Shown: positions 13,674 through 25,016 of the stretch, piece after piece | Layout: every line of letters begins with the position of its first letter | Numbering within the stretch: the first letter of the stretch is position 1 | Assembly: GCA_903813345.2 (NCBI GenBank) | Contig: CAIIXF020000010.1 | Location: 10,968,349 to 11,032,348 of the forward strand | Origin: Owenia fusiformis | Taxonomy: Eukaryota; Annelida; Polychaeta; Sabellida; Oweniidae | DNA: 64,000 nucleotides | Reading direction: 5' to 3' | Translations under genes and position numbers: made by a program | The notes under the pieces: model-generated | Seen by the model: the letters and a program-made list of their open reading frames with translations, nothing else | Databases searched by the model: none | Told to the model about the DNA's origin: nothing

Positions 13674-15283
13674 ATGTCACAACAAGAAATGATGAGTAAC
13701 CCACCGTTTAGGTCAATGGTACGAGCCTCTGGTCTCGGTGAAGTGTGGACACATACTCATGACGAATCAAAGTTCACTCAGTTTGGATGGAGAAGTACAA
13801 CTAAGGAATGTTCTTACAACCAACCGACTCTCATAGGAAATTGGAACGAGGACAAATTTGATATTGAACGACAGAAAAAGTCCAAAAGACTGCCATCACA
13901 GGTATGCATTGATCTATTCATAGTCCTCCGGACTCTCTGGGGATAGAGGTTCTAGAGAGGTCCATTTCTAGTCGACCTCAAGAGGAGGGTCTATCCACAG
14001 TGAGCACTATCAATCTTCATTATTCAGTTATTTTATCATATTAGATATTAGATAGATGGTGGTGACTGTGGGTCTATCAGGATATACTTACATGTTCAAC
14101 TTCTTAATTGCTCCATTTTCAGTTATTAACTTGATTTAATGAGGATAATGATTTGTTGTAATTTTTCTAAATGATTATATATGCACATGTGGCCAGTGTT
14201 TCTGCTAGTGTAGCCAAGTTTTGATATATATTTTCAGTTCGAGCATTACTTTGAACCAACATACGATGTATCCTACAATAAAAAACCTGTCCATGTTGTA
14301 CCAGAATCGCTAAAGCATCAAAAGGGTAAGTTCAATTTTTTCATTTATTAAAATCAATGTAACAGGTTTTAGTGGCTATGACCCCCAAGAGGGAGTATTA
14401 GCTGCCACAATGATTTGTTAAATATTATAGAAAGTGTACATATTATTTTGTAAAGAATGATCTTGTACATAATTGAGAAAATAAAGTGTTTGAAGAAAAT
14501 GATTAAAGGTATCTTCTTCAATAACAGGTGCAAAATTGATCATTTTCAAATGAATAACTACTCCAATATTTCCATTTAAGTTTGGTATCCGAGATTTTTT
14601 AAACTGTTTAACAAATCTCGGTACATGGTACATTTTTGATACATACATCAAAGCCCTGTTGTATATCAAATAAACAAACGAGGAAAACCCGTGCAATTAA
14701 TAATCTAATAATTGAGGAAACAAATGAGTAAGATAAGGATTAAATTCCGATCAATCAATAAATCAGAGCAATCTGCAACTTGCTTCACCATTCGTCTTTC
14801 TTTTTTTGCAAATATTAAATTTTGAAAAATTTAACTTTTAATCGAAAGGGGGGCTTAAACAATATCAGTTTTAATCATCCATCGCCATTCACCGTGTTAT
14901 TACTTCACCTCAATGGATTATTCTTTGTAAATAAAATTTTGTTAAGTAACCTTGCGACTTATAATGTTAAACAAAGTCGCCTTTTTGGAATTTTTCTTTT
15001 AACATATATTATTGTATTGAATAAAACATGATAAATAAAAAATAAAAAAATACTTTTTATAATTCCAGCACGCCACCCGCATGCACATCCAAGCCACCAA
15101 CCAGAACTAGACGACCCAAGTCTTAAGGCTATCTACAACAGTTGGGAAACAACAACTAGAGCAGCCTATATAGACCCCAGGGTCAAAACTGCACCCATAA
15201 ACAATGGAAGTACACAATTAGAATCACATGGACAATTATACACTGGAGAATCTCAGTCTAATACGAGACAAAATGCGCAATAA
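13674..15283 (+). CDS. CFAP68: Cilia- and flagella-associated protein 68 (C11orf1 / UPF0686 family)
   Basis: Three coding exons, 13674-13901, 14238-14325 and 15069-15283, join in phase to encode 176 residues. Donors are CACAG|GTATG and AAGG|GTAAG; acceptors are TTTTCAG and ATTCCAG. The product keeps the family landmarks in order: GEVWTHTHDESKFTQFGWR, a YNQPTLIGNWNEDKFD segment, LPSQFEHYFEPTYDVSYNKK spanning the first junction, and HPSHQPELDDP near residue 115. Human CFAP68 has the same blocks (GEVWTD, FQYGWR, TLMGNWN, LPSQFGHYFETTYDTSYN, HQPELDPP). The vertebrate protein is a microtubule inner protein of ciliary doublet microtubules, so a structural axonemal role is expected. The C-terminal tail after about residue 130 is not conserved. 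An X-box-like site upstream fits ciliary regulation. The gene looks intact. Confidence 0.92.
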
Positions 15284-15344
15284 AGAGGACTTTTTAGATA
15301 CAATTTTATACTATTTGGGATTTCGGAGTTGAACGTTGAATCAG

Positions 15345-15350
15345 AATAAA
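15345..15350 (+). terminator. Polyadenylation signal of CFAP68
   Basis: AATAAA lies 62 bp after the CFAP68 stop codon, with no other candidate nearby, and before the fold-back element at 15397. Confidence 0.65.
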
Positions 15351-15396
15351 AAATATATGCTATTAAAAAAACATGGTTTGTCATTTAGATACTATA

Positions 15397-16036
15397 CAGG
15401 GTGTCCCGAAAGTATGGGGCCCCCCTAGGCAGACATATACCAGTGTCGTCATAGTAAGTGTCATATGTCATTTTAAAGCTCATCCAAAGTTACATTGATT
15501 CACCAAGTATCATGGTTCAACTTACAAATGGGAAAAAGTTACAGTCATTTCAAAATTTAGTGTTTGGTCAAAATTAAGTTCAATTTTACACCAAATCACT
15601 AGTTAATGTGTCCTTCAGGGCCATCGTAACAGCAGCAATTCTTTTAGGGTCAGATGGATATCGAGTTGGAAAAAGAGAACGGTGAGGGTAGAAACTCTAA
15701 GGAAACTCTTCTAAAGTGCCATAACAGGTTTTAAGAGGGTTATAAAATTCCACACCCCTATTTGAAGGGCTTTTAAGGTCCTATCTGAAAATAATTGCTG
15801 CTGTTAACATGGCCAAGGGGGGACTCATTGACTAGTAATGTGGTAAAATTGAACTTTATTTTGACAAAACACTAACTTTTAAAATGACTGTTACTTTTTC
15901 CCAGTTGGGAGTTAAACCATGATACTTGGCAAATCAATGTAACTTTGGATAAGCTTTAAAATGATATATGATACATACTATGAGGACACTGGAATAAGTC
16001 TGCCTAGGGGGGGGGGGATACTTTCGGGACACCCTG
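15397..16036. mobile_element. 640-bp fold-back DNA element with long inverted repeats
   Basis: Outer ends read TACAGGGTGTCCCGAAAGTA and its inverse, each beginning in a TA that looks like the target-site duplication (15395-15396 and 16037-16038). The inverted arms extend about 210 bp inward, with scattered mismatches, leaving a spacer of about 210 bp. No transposase is encoded. TA target and CAGGG ends suggest a non-autonomous Tc1/mariner-type element. Confidence 0.85.
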
Positions 16037-16179
16037 TATTTAAGGCTTACTTGAAGTATTTAAAGATTAATGTCGCTTAACTTTATTGTTTTCATTGTTT
16101 CTGTCACACGTAATGCCTTTGGATTCAATTTTCTGAGTTTTACATAAGTTTTAAACGACCCAGCTCCCAGCTCTCCTTT

Positions 16180-16206
16180 TAGAAGCGAAGTCGAACGAAT
16201 GCAAGG
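16180..16206. repeat. Fragment of a dispersed repeat
   Basis: The stretch containing GAAGCGAAGTCGAACGAATG is an inverted, partial match to the left end of the fold-back element at 33352-33724. Confidence 0.5.
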
Positions 16207-16297
16207 TTAAAGGATTACATAATATTACTTGAATACCATTTGTTGCATTTATCATGTTTATGTATCACGAATTAAACCGATATAAGTATTTATTTCT

Positions 16298-17595
16298 AAA
16301 ATATATAAAAATACATCAGAAACCAAGAAAAATGAGCAAAATTTTAGAGTCGTGATAAATCACTTAAAACAAACTCTTAACCTGTGGAAAACTAGACAAC
16401 TAACAATAATAGGGAAAATACAAATTGTGAAAACATTTGGGTTATCAAAATTCAATTTTATTTGTTCGGTCATAGATACACCAGATAGATACCTTAAAGA
16501 AATCAATGATATTGTGTTTAAATTTTTATGGAATGGCAGGGATAAAATTAAGAGGAAATCATTAATTTCCGACTTCAAAGAAGGGGGCTTGAGAATGAGT
16601 GATTTAAAAACAAAAATTAAAAGTGCCCAACTAAAGTGGGTTCAGAAATTAATTAAAGATACAGACAAGAATTCTCCATGGACTGTCATTCCAAATTATT
16701 ACCTTCGTCAAAAAGGTGGCTTATTTGTATTGAATTGCAAGTATGATATAACTAAATTGAATATTGATATGCCAAAGTATTATATACACATGCTTCAAAC
16801 ATTTATGGAATTGCCCCGTTCACAAACCGATATACCAGAGGAAATAATATGGAATAACAAAAAAATCACGATACAAAATAAATCACTCTTCTGGAAAGAA
16901 TTTTTCAATAGAGGCATAATAAAAATTAAAGATTTATTTATAGATGGATCAATTAAAACATGGCACCAGATTAAGGTACAAACAGGTCTATCTGATGTAT
17001 ACATGCTGAAATGGTTTGGAATTTTAAAAGCCATCCCAAGAACTTGGCTTATAATTATAAGAAATAATGTATTTGAAAATAATGTCAATTTAGATGTAAA
17101 ACACTGTAATTTTGATATTGTACATGGAAAAAAAATATTTCAGTTTAACAAATGTACATCAAAGTTATTGTATTCTATTTTATTGTCACACATTGCTGAA
17201 CAACCAACAGCAAAAGGAAAGCTTAGTATAAAATATAAATTAAACGAAGAAGACTGGAATTTTTATTATACGTATTATCATTACATTTTAACGTATTCTA
17301 AACACAGGGCTTTTCAATTTAAACTTATAAATTGCATTTTATATACAAACAATGATCTATTTAAATATAATGTAATACAATCGCCGATGTGCGAATTCTG
17401 TTATACTGCATTTGAAACGATTGATCACTTATTTTATCTTTGTGAATATACAAATCAGTTTTGGAACAGTGTTAAGCAACACATTTTGAAAAAACTCAAA
17501 TATTTTGATTTAAACAATGTGCTCTTTGGCTCTAAAAAATGGAGCAAATACGAAAATATGATTATAATTATTGCAAAATACTTCTCATTGCACAA
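16298..17595 (+). pseudogene. Non-LTR retrotransposon (L1/Tx1-type) ORF2 C-terminal fragment
   Basis: An open frame runs from about 16298 to a stop at 17668, with no ATG at its start, so it is a 5'-truncated remnant and not a gene. The first 100 residues resemble the thumb region after the reverse transcriptase of L1/Tx1-type elements: LNLWKTRQLTIIGKIQIVK, then FKFLWNGRDKIKRKSLISDF and EGGLRMSDL. Near residue 375 there is a zf-RVT-type motif, CEFCYTAFETIDHLFYLCEY. The catalytic reverse transcriptase core and endonuclease are missing. Homology appears to stop near residue 414 (about 17595), after which the frame continues into unrelated sequence containing TGCGCATGCGCA. The frame is still open over more than 1.2 kb, which suggests fairly recent insertion or little decay. 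Confidence 0.85.
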
Positions 17596-17614
17596 AATTT
17601 GTCCAATATTTCAC

Positions 17615-17645
17615 TGCGCATGCGCAGAACCATTACTTCCGGTTT
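17615..17645. promoter_or_regulatory. NRF-1-like and ETS-like motif pair
   Basis: A perfect TGCGCATGCGCA palindrome at 17615-17626 is followed within 20 bp by ACTTCCGG. These match NRF-1 and ETS-family consensus sites that are common in housekeeping promoters. No gene start was recognised just downstream, so the role is unknown. Confidence 0.35.
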
Positions 17646-17717
17646 TCCAAAGCCTATGGGATTTATAATGGAGACATTTTTCGAACGCTTACTGTGCGAA
17701 TGATATTGATTTGCCAC

Positions 17718-18110
17718 CTTAGTCATCTCAGGTTTCTATAACTAGACATCAACCTTTACTGATTTAACATGTTTTAAGCAATGTACACATGCACACTTTT
17801 CGGCCAATTTGTTTTGAAAAAATCATGAGGAATTCATGCATGACTCCATTGAAATCCATTAGAAATGGCGTCAAAATGGTGAAATGAGGATATTCAACGG
17901 TCTGGTAGAGGTACTTAAAATCATATGGTATCTTAGTCATCTCAGGTTTCTGTAACTTTGAAGGTAGATCTGTTTGATTCCGTTGAGATTAGAATCCTCA
18001 TACCTTTAACTTTTCGGCCAATTTCAAACAAAATATGATAACTTTTGGTGATACTGGTTCATTACATTGGAATGACGTCAAAATAAAATAAGACAATCTC
18101 AGTTTCTATG
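17718..18110. repeat. Degenerate tandem duplication, period about 214 bp
   Basis: CTTAGTCATCTCAGGTTTCT occurs at 17718 and again at 17932, each followed about 85 bp later by CTTTTCGGCCAATTT. A third, weaker start (CTCAGTTTCTATGG) lies near 18098. This gives two full units and a partial one. Confidence 0.65.
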
Positions 18111-18161
18111 GCACTGACGTCATGACGTCAGATTTATCTTAAGATCTCAAATATGACGTCA
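18073..18161. promoter_or_regulatory. Cluster of four TGACGTCA (CRE) sites
   Basis: Exact TGACGTCA octamers lie at 18073, 18115, 18123 and 18154. The octamer is the palindromic CREB/ATF site. The middle two abut, forming CTGACGTCATGACGTCAG. No start codon of a recognised gene follows. Confidence 0.5.
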
Positions 18162-19936
18162 TGTTTAATCATTTATGATAATGGTGAAAATACATATTAT
18201 GATAATAATAGGATCAGGAGTATTGGCAAGCGTTAACAGTTTAAGTTTAAACATCATTTCATTTTTTCTTACTATGACAGTTTTATGGTATGAAAATATG
18301 CACAAATGATTACTTATCAAGAAAACTTTAATTAGTCTCAAGAATACGCTCAATCACCGGAATATTCTAAAAAGGTGGATTCTGAGGAATGAAGTTAATT
18401 AATGTCTGAGCATTTTGGTTAATTTTTGCCTGCCTGACTGTCCCATTCCACATTATTTTGAGAATACATCTATATGTACAGCAACGATAAGCAAATGATT
18501 TACCTACGTGGTACTTGCTGGTACGTAATAAGTACGTACGAATAAGCAGTTTTCGAATTCATTTTTTTGTGAAAATATTGAAATTTACAAATGATCTTTT
18601 CCTAGAAGTTGGCCAAACTTTTCGATCCCGGTTTCGATCCCACCTTGTGTTGCTTATTAGGATATTTACTTTGACATTGTTTCAGATTGGTGAATCTTAT
18701 CATGACAAATTGTTTATAAATAAATAAATATTTACACATCCTAGCATAGGCCTCACGGACCCGCTCGTCGCAACGCAGCGGAAAGTGCACCGATCATGAA
18801 CGCAACGCAAGTTTGTGTAATAAAAAGTTCGTTTATGTTTTACGAAAGTCCGGAGCCTGGATCTGAGTTCAATTAGTGGCAACATACTGGGTTTGTGACC
18901 TTTAGTCTTTATAAACCTCAAAAGTGTACTTAACTAGCATGGGGCTGTTTTCATTGCCCTCCGAATGATAACTCAAGAACTACCCGGGATTCTAAAATAC
19001 TAGATTATTTAATAGTTTTACTCTAGACGAAACAAAACACTGGATGCCAAGGAAGATGTGGCGTGTCATCACTATCAACACCATTCGACCAATGAAATAT
19101 TTGTATGTATTCACTTCAACCAATTTCAAAGTTTTCACAAAAATGTAACCTCGGTCGAGTTATTCACTATTTTAACCACTTATACCCCAACCGATCAGGT
19201 GAATTCTACTCTTCATTTACAGTAAGTACCTTTATGTTAGTTAATGTAAAGTTTGATGTAACAATTCACGAGTTTGTAGTCAAGAAACGCCAGTTTTTCG
19301 ATGACAAGAAATTATTCGTAAAATCAAGAACTTGCAGATTTCGATTGATAAGCCTAAGTTACTTTTCCTGACGATGAATCATTTTCTCATTTATCCCATA
19401 TCTTTCATCAAAAGACAGTTGTTATTATATCAGAAGTCAATATCCATATATATTAGGGATCTATAACTGAATATATTTCTTGGAATAGTGAGCTCATAGA
19501 GGAAATGCATTTTTTGTGGGTGTGGCTTTTTGCATCGGAAATTCAGATCTGTCTTAGGCTATTGATGATGGGAAAAGTACACACTCCTGGTAAACCATTC
19601 CAATTCTCCTTCTCACCCTTGATAGATAAGATCAGAGGTATTCTAATAACTCCGTTTTTAGACTACATAACTTAATCACGCTTAATCATTAGAATCCTGG
19701 TCATTTCTGCAGTATGTATTAGATCAGTATGTATTAGATCTATGCAGTAAGCTAAGAATTATCTTAGCCTTCCTCGTCTACCGTAAAAAGTGTCTACTCG
19801 ATGCATGACTTTACTTCCTTACTTTATACCTTTTTTGTAATGTTGTAACAGCATTATTGAAAACATAGGACCTGAATATTTCAAGCAACAGTACTCGAGT
19901 AGATTATGTCTTGGAGGCATATTTGTCTAAATAAAT
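18162..19936. other. Non-coding, nothing recognised
   Basis: AT-rich sequence with short open frames of under 90 codons that have no family features. Confidence 0.4.
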
Positions 19937-20150
19937 CCACCCATAGTTCAGTGGTAGAGCAATTCACCAATAATACAGTGATCCTGGGTTCACATCAAAC
20001 CAAGGTTCAGGCAACGCTTGTTGGAATTTGAAAGGTCTTTGCCTCTTACTATATGTACTTACTATGGTATGTTCTTGTATATCTGTGTATTAATGCACAT
20101 AAAAGAACACAGTATCTTCTAGAAGGGGTTTCGAGACACAATATCAAATC
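19937..20150 (+). mobile_element. tRNA-derived SINE-like element
   Basis: An RNA polymerase III A-box, TAGTTCAGTGG, lies at 19944-19954 and a B-box-like GGTTCACATC at 19987-19996. The head resembles a tRNA (CAGTGGTAGAGC, then TCCTGGGTTC) but does not keep a complete cloverleaf, so it is not called a tRNA gene. A body ending near GCACATAAAAGAACACAG follows. A related body in the opposite orientation lies at about 20990-21077. Confidence 0.6.
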
Positions 20151-20231
20151 TCTAACAGAAGCATATTGGCAATTGTCAAAAGAATTGAGGCTTTGCTATG
20201 GTAAGCTTTGAAACCTCTTACATGTAAAAGT

Positions 20232-20700
20232 CTTGGTTTTTGGCTCACACAGTGAGCCTATGGGATCGACCAAGCGTCCGTTCTTCCGTCCGTCTGTCCT
20301 TCAACATTGGCCGCACAAATTAAAACTGCTATTCGGATTGAGTCATATCCACATTCATTTTATGCATATCCATAATGCCTATTTGACCTATCATCGCCAT
20401 TTCCCAAGTTCGCCCGGTTTCCGAGAAATTGCTGATTTTGACATCAAAAAGTCAAATTTTCTGTAAATACTCTAGACACTTTGTTGAAGTAGAATTTTCA
20501 AATAACTTGTAGTAGTTGCTATATATGCAACTTATGTTCTCAAGATTTCAAAGCTCTTGAAATTACAGTTCTTGGTATTTACTCTATAAAATTTGACAAA
20601 AAGTAGGTCATTTTCAGGGAACTTTCTCATACAGTATAAAGTCATCATCATTGGCTGCACTAAACACTGTGTGAGCACAGGACCGTGGGTCCTTTATTAA
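20232..20700. repeat. Dispersed repeat with GGCTCACACAGTGAGCC end
   Basis: The left end carries GGCTCAC-ACA-GTGAGCC (20242-20258) followed by runs of CGTCCGTTCTTCCGTCCGTC. The right end, CACTGTGTGAGCACAGGACC, carries the related phrase. The interior has TTGATAACTC-type phrases similar to those at 40235-40660. No coding capacity. Confidence 0.55.
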
Positions 20701-20989
20701 AAATGGTCAAGTTGTGTACTTATAGATTTAAGTTTGGTTAAGGGTCCAGTTTCTAAGCCCTTGCGGCCAAGGGGTAATAAAATTTAAGCATTTGATAAGC
20801 AAAAAAATTATGAAGTTAATTTACCAATTTTAAAGATCACAATTTTAATGTTAAATCATAAAACAGGCATATCAACAAGACCATATACTATACTATACTA
20901 TATTGTATTGCATTGTGCTTACTACCAGTTAGGTGAGCAAAACCTCTTGGGTATAACCTGTATATATACGGTCGTAATTTACGTAATTA

Positions 20990-21077
20990 ACCTTGAAGAT
21001 AGACCCAGAAACCCCTCCTTGAAGGAGCCATGTGTTCTTTTATGTGTACATACATGTCTGAAAGGGGCTCCGAAAGT
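20990..21077 (-). repeat. SINE body fragment, minus strand
   Basis: Read on the minus strand, this matches the body of the element at 19937-20150 around ACACATAAAAGAACACA and AAGGGGTTTC-like phrases, at roughly 70 percent by eye. Confidence 0.4.
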
Positions 21078-21130
21078 TTCGATTCTATGAGACAAAGTTC
21101 CGATTCTGATTCCGAACCTGTTCCGGCACA
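21078..21130 (-). mobile_element. Fragment of the TAGGGCTGTGCCGG hAT-like MITE
   Basis: On the minus strand this reads GGCTGTGCCGGAACAGGTTC followed by CGGAATCAGAATC, matching the left half of the intact copy at 28097-28311. Only one end is present here. Confidence 0.6.
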
Positions 21131-22081
21131 GCCTTACATCCGGTCAAACTTCTGAGAGATAGTTTTGAGGAATTCATTTGAACCATAATTAATTATTCAT
21201 GAGTTTTATGCACATCAGTCGATGTGCCATCCAATCAATTTACATGACACAATGCCGTAAAACAAACACAGGCACGTGTTTGCGAAGAGTTGCTCATGTG
21301 CAAAGCAAAATTTGAAATTGTGGAAATGGCAGTTATCTCTGTGTTTATTTCAGTTGAACATCATCGATTCTTAACTACAGTAACACTATTTCACATCTTC
21401 CTAGTTTTTTGCAAGTTGAAGTGCTGAATTTTGCATGTAAACTTAGGGAATCCTGCAAGGGAAAATGCCACTTTTAGCTGTCACTAATGAAAATTAAGAG
21501 GGATGGACTATAATTAAAGTGTCTTTTCCTTGATGGTTGATTTCCTATAGTGAGTTACAACTACTTGAAGGCAGAACATGTCAGCGTACATAATGTTTGA
21601 GAACTCTTTTATCCGATTATTTACATATTATTTGCTTAGATGTTTGGGTCCATTCATTTATTGATGATAAAATGACTCATTTTCAGATTTGAAATTATTT
21701 ATTTTTAACCTTTCTGTAAGTAGGTCATGCCCATTTGATCAGAATTCTGAAATAGTTAAATAGTTAAATGTCTTAATCTGTTGTTTTGAATCAAAAGTTT
21801 CTTATTAAATCCGATTAAAACATGGAAAAAGTATGATTAATTGAATAAACTGCATTTGGGGTAAAACAATAGGTTGATAGGTACATAGAGTCACTAACAT
21901 ATATGCTGCCATCACTATCCAAACTTTATGAAAATATTCAGAAAACAAAAGCAAACATTCTGAACGGGATCAGTTTTAATTGCAAATGATTCCAGTTTAT
22001 AGAATTGGTGATCGAAGATGACACGTCATTTCTCAGATTTGGGATCTGCATTTGAACAATTAAATAGATAGAAGAAGTGAG

Positions 22082-22206
22082 TACAGTCAAACCTGTCATA
22101 GTGAACACCTTTTTCTAGTGCTAGATAATACCTGGTCTAATGAACATCCCTCTCTGACTTCTGTATATAATCACCTCTCTGTTCATTATACACAGGATTT
22201 ACTGTA
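22082..22206. mobile_element. MITE, TACAGTGAAACCTGT family
   Basis: Left end TACAGTCAAACCTGTCATAG and right end ACACAGGATTTACTGTA form imperfect inverted repeats over a 125-bp element. The interior repeats GTGAACACC and CTAATGAACATCC phrases. Confidence 0.7.
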
Positions 22207-22392
22207 ATTCTATAACATGTGTATAGTGTTGTAAACATTAGGTGTTGTTAACTAGTTAGCAGAAGAGCTGTCAGGGAGGGAGAAATGAATAAGTTCTTAT
22301 TACAGACAATTTTTTCAGCTATTCTATTCCGTTAGCAACATTCTCATTGGCATAACAAAACTCAAATCTACCATGCTTAACAGTCTGAGATG

Positions 22393-23640
22393 TACAGTTA
22401 ATAGTAAAACCCGTCTTAGTGACTATAGCGTAGCCAGGATGAGGCAGACGAGGCGCTTGCCTTGTCGCTTTTTTAACATCTTTTGAGAAATATTCCTCTA
22501 TCAATGATGAATATTGTAAATAATTGTCTTTAATCGATTTCAAATTTTAAATCATCAATTTTTTATTCAATTGTACACAATCTCATCCTGTAAGGGTTTC
22601 ATCATGTTCTTTTATTGCCATCATAGAACTAATTTCATATTTTGATGGTGTTTTAACATTGCGTTCATATTTCTGAGGAATAACTTTCGCTAGATTTCCG
22701 AATAAGTTACATAGCTGCTAGTTTGGTAAAGATTAAAAGGTGGATTGGATCGAGTGGATTGGATTCATGTAAAAGGTGGATTGGATTGGCTATCTTCAAA
22801 ATATGGATTTTCCCTTAAAAATTTCTATTGATCTCCCTTTAGGAAGATTGGTGCTCTCTTCACTTGCACAATGTCAAATAATAGATGTAATATTATCTTG
22901 CTTGGGTGGGCTAGAATGATGACCTGGTACCCGCTTTCTGATACACGATCTTATTCATTCCAACTTTAATTTGAGACATTTCATAAATCATAAGGCAGAC
23001 TGGTTTGAAGATCCATATCATCTGTTTTCAATCCAAACTGAACATACCAGAAATGTTTTGTGAACATTCACACATCAATTTGAATGACAGGTTTTCTTTT
23101 TCTAAAGATCTATGTCTTACAAAAGTTGATTTACAAGAGAAAGCGGTTAAATACTTAAGAGTGTCCATGAACTAGTTGGAGTATGTATTTGTCATTGCTT
23201 TGTTCTGATTTCTCAAAAGGGACCTGTAATACTGTAGAGGGAAATTGTTTAGAGGGAGATCAACAGATAATCTTTTATAAGAAATTCCACATTTTGAAGA
23301 TTCCCGATCCAATCCACCTTTTACATGAATCCAATCCACTCGATCCAATCCACCTTTTAATCTCTACCGCTAGTTTAGAGTCTGAATAATGCCTGGATGG
23401 CAAGCACCTTGTCGCTTTTTAACAGGTTTGGAAATATATTTCCCTCGTTGCTTTTTTCTTCCTTGCTACGCCACTGAGTGAACATCTTTCTCTCATAAAC
23501 ACCTGGTCTAAGTGAACACCCTCTCTCAGTAAGTACATACTTCACTGACCTGTATGAAATTGCCTATGTAGTGAATGCATGTACTAACCGAGTACAGTGG
23601 CTTGATAGGTGTTCACTTTACACAGGTTTTACTTTTCTTT
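22393..23640. mobile_element. MITE split by a 1.05-kb fold-back hAT-like insertion
   Basis: The outer element begins near 22393 with AGTAAAACCCGTCTTAGTGA and resumes near 23473 with AGTGAACATC, ending in ACACAGGTTTTAC, which is the family seen at 22082. Between them (about 22421-23472) is a second element. Its right end, read inwards, gives TGGCGTAGCAAGG, typical of hAT CAGTGGCGTAGC ends; its left end is a mutated form, TATAGCGTAGCCAGG. Flanks CTTAGTGA and CTGAGTGA look like an 8-bp target duplication with one change. The inserted element is itself a fold-back: the stretch around GGTGGATTGGATCGAGTGG at 22739 recurs inverted near 23350. The 68-codon frame at 23183 falls inside it and is not a gene. 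Confidence 0.75.
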
Positions 23641-25016
23641 TATTGACCCCTTATTAAAACCCCTAACAAACAAAGAGTTTGGGTAAATGATAAACAAGAA
23701 GGCATTCACAAGATAATCTCAGATGGATATTTTTATTGATAAATTTTCTTTTCTCTAGATTTAGAACTACGAGAGATGAGAACTCGTATGAGAACTTGTG
23801 AACTTGTCAAACATAAGAGCTGTAAAACACATTAACTGTCAAAAAGCACAATTTGTGTTCTCAGAAGTAGGCTACACATAAACAAAATAATTTGATAAGT
23901 AATTCTTGTCAAACTCACCAGAAACCAGAAAAGGCACTTCAAGTGGCAAATGAATCCTTGCAACTTTAATTATGTTTGAAAGTGGTTGTTACAAAATGGT
24001 CACTAATGACAAAATCATTTGAAAAAGTGGGTTAATAGTCAACTGGTTCTGTAAAAATATAAATGATGGTGCCTCAAGTATAAATGTTGGAAGCTATTGG
24101 TTAATACAATGAATATATAGTATCTGTACATTTCATATGCATAATATCTGTAAATTTCATGAAATATTCTCAATTTACTTTACTGTGAAAATGGTACACT
24201 CTATGAGTAATGAATGTCTGTCTCCTTTAAGTGATATTTGAGATTAATGGTTACTGATGCACAAATTGTTAATCCATATTGACTTACATTATAATTAATG
24301 AGTTGTTTATTTACTTTAGTGATAATTGGTTTAGAATAATCTTGAACTTCAGTGTCTAATAAGTCAAGTGACTGCTCTTGACTTATGAAATACTCACTTG
24401 CGTAATGACAGGAAAGCATTGTTGCTATTTGCTGAAATTAAGCCAGTGTGGCAGAAAAAAATGTTTTTGACTTTTTTTTATGAAACTAGCATTTTGTTTC
24501 TTATGTTGTCCTTCATGCTCTACCGATAATGCAACACCTATCAATCATATTTTAGCTGTTTTAGTCTAGAAATCAGTCTTATCTAAATAATTTTCACCCT
24601 TCTAATCATTTGTGAACAAATGGTAAATATTTACGACAGAACTCAAGAATACTAAAACACAAAACTATCAATGTGTCTTAAGTCATGTATATGGAGTTAA
24701 AGTGAGCACGTTTAGTGAAAAAGAACAATTGTTTTCTATATATTAATACGTATTTTGGATTTAACAATAAGCTGTTGACCAGGAAGATAATGGAAGAATC
24801 TAGAGAATTTACAGGAGATTGATTGATCTCTCTGACCAGACTAAGCCACAGCAGGGTAACAAGCAATAGCTTGGCCTTATATAATAAGTTAAACAAGGCC
24901 AACACTGTCAAAATAAACCTCTGGCAAGCATTACTCTGGTCTTCATAAGCAAATTATGATGGAATTAGTGCTAGAGAATTGCTGGCACTTCATCTAAGGA
25001 AGGATCTAAGTGCAGG
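23641..25016. other. Non-coding, upstream flank of the CAP-domain gene
   Basis: AT-rich, no recognised exon. It should contain the promoter and any 5' untranslated exon of the gene that starts at 25017, but I cannot place a TATA box with confidence. Confidence 0.4.

Noticed and set aside
19937-20010. Possible functional tRNA gene
   Set aside because: The acceptor and T arms do not pair into a cloverleaf, and the B-box is degenerate; better read as a SINE head.
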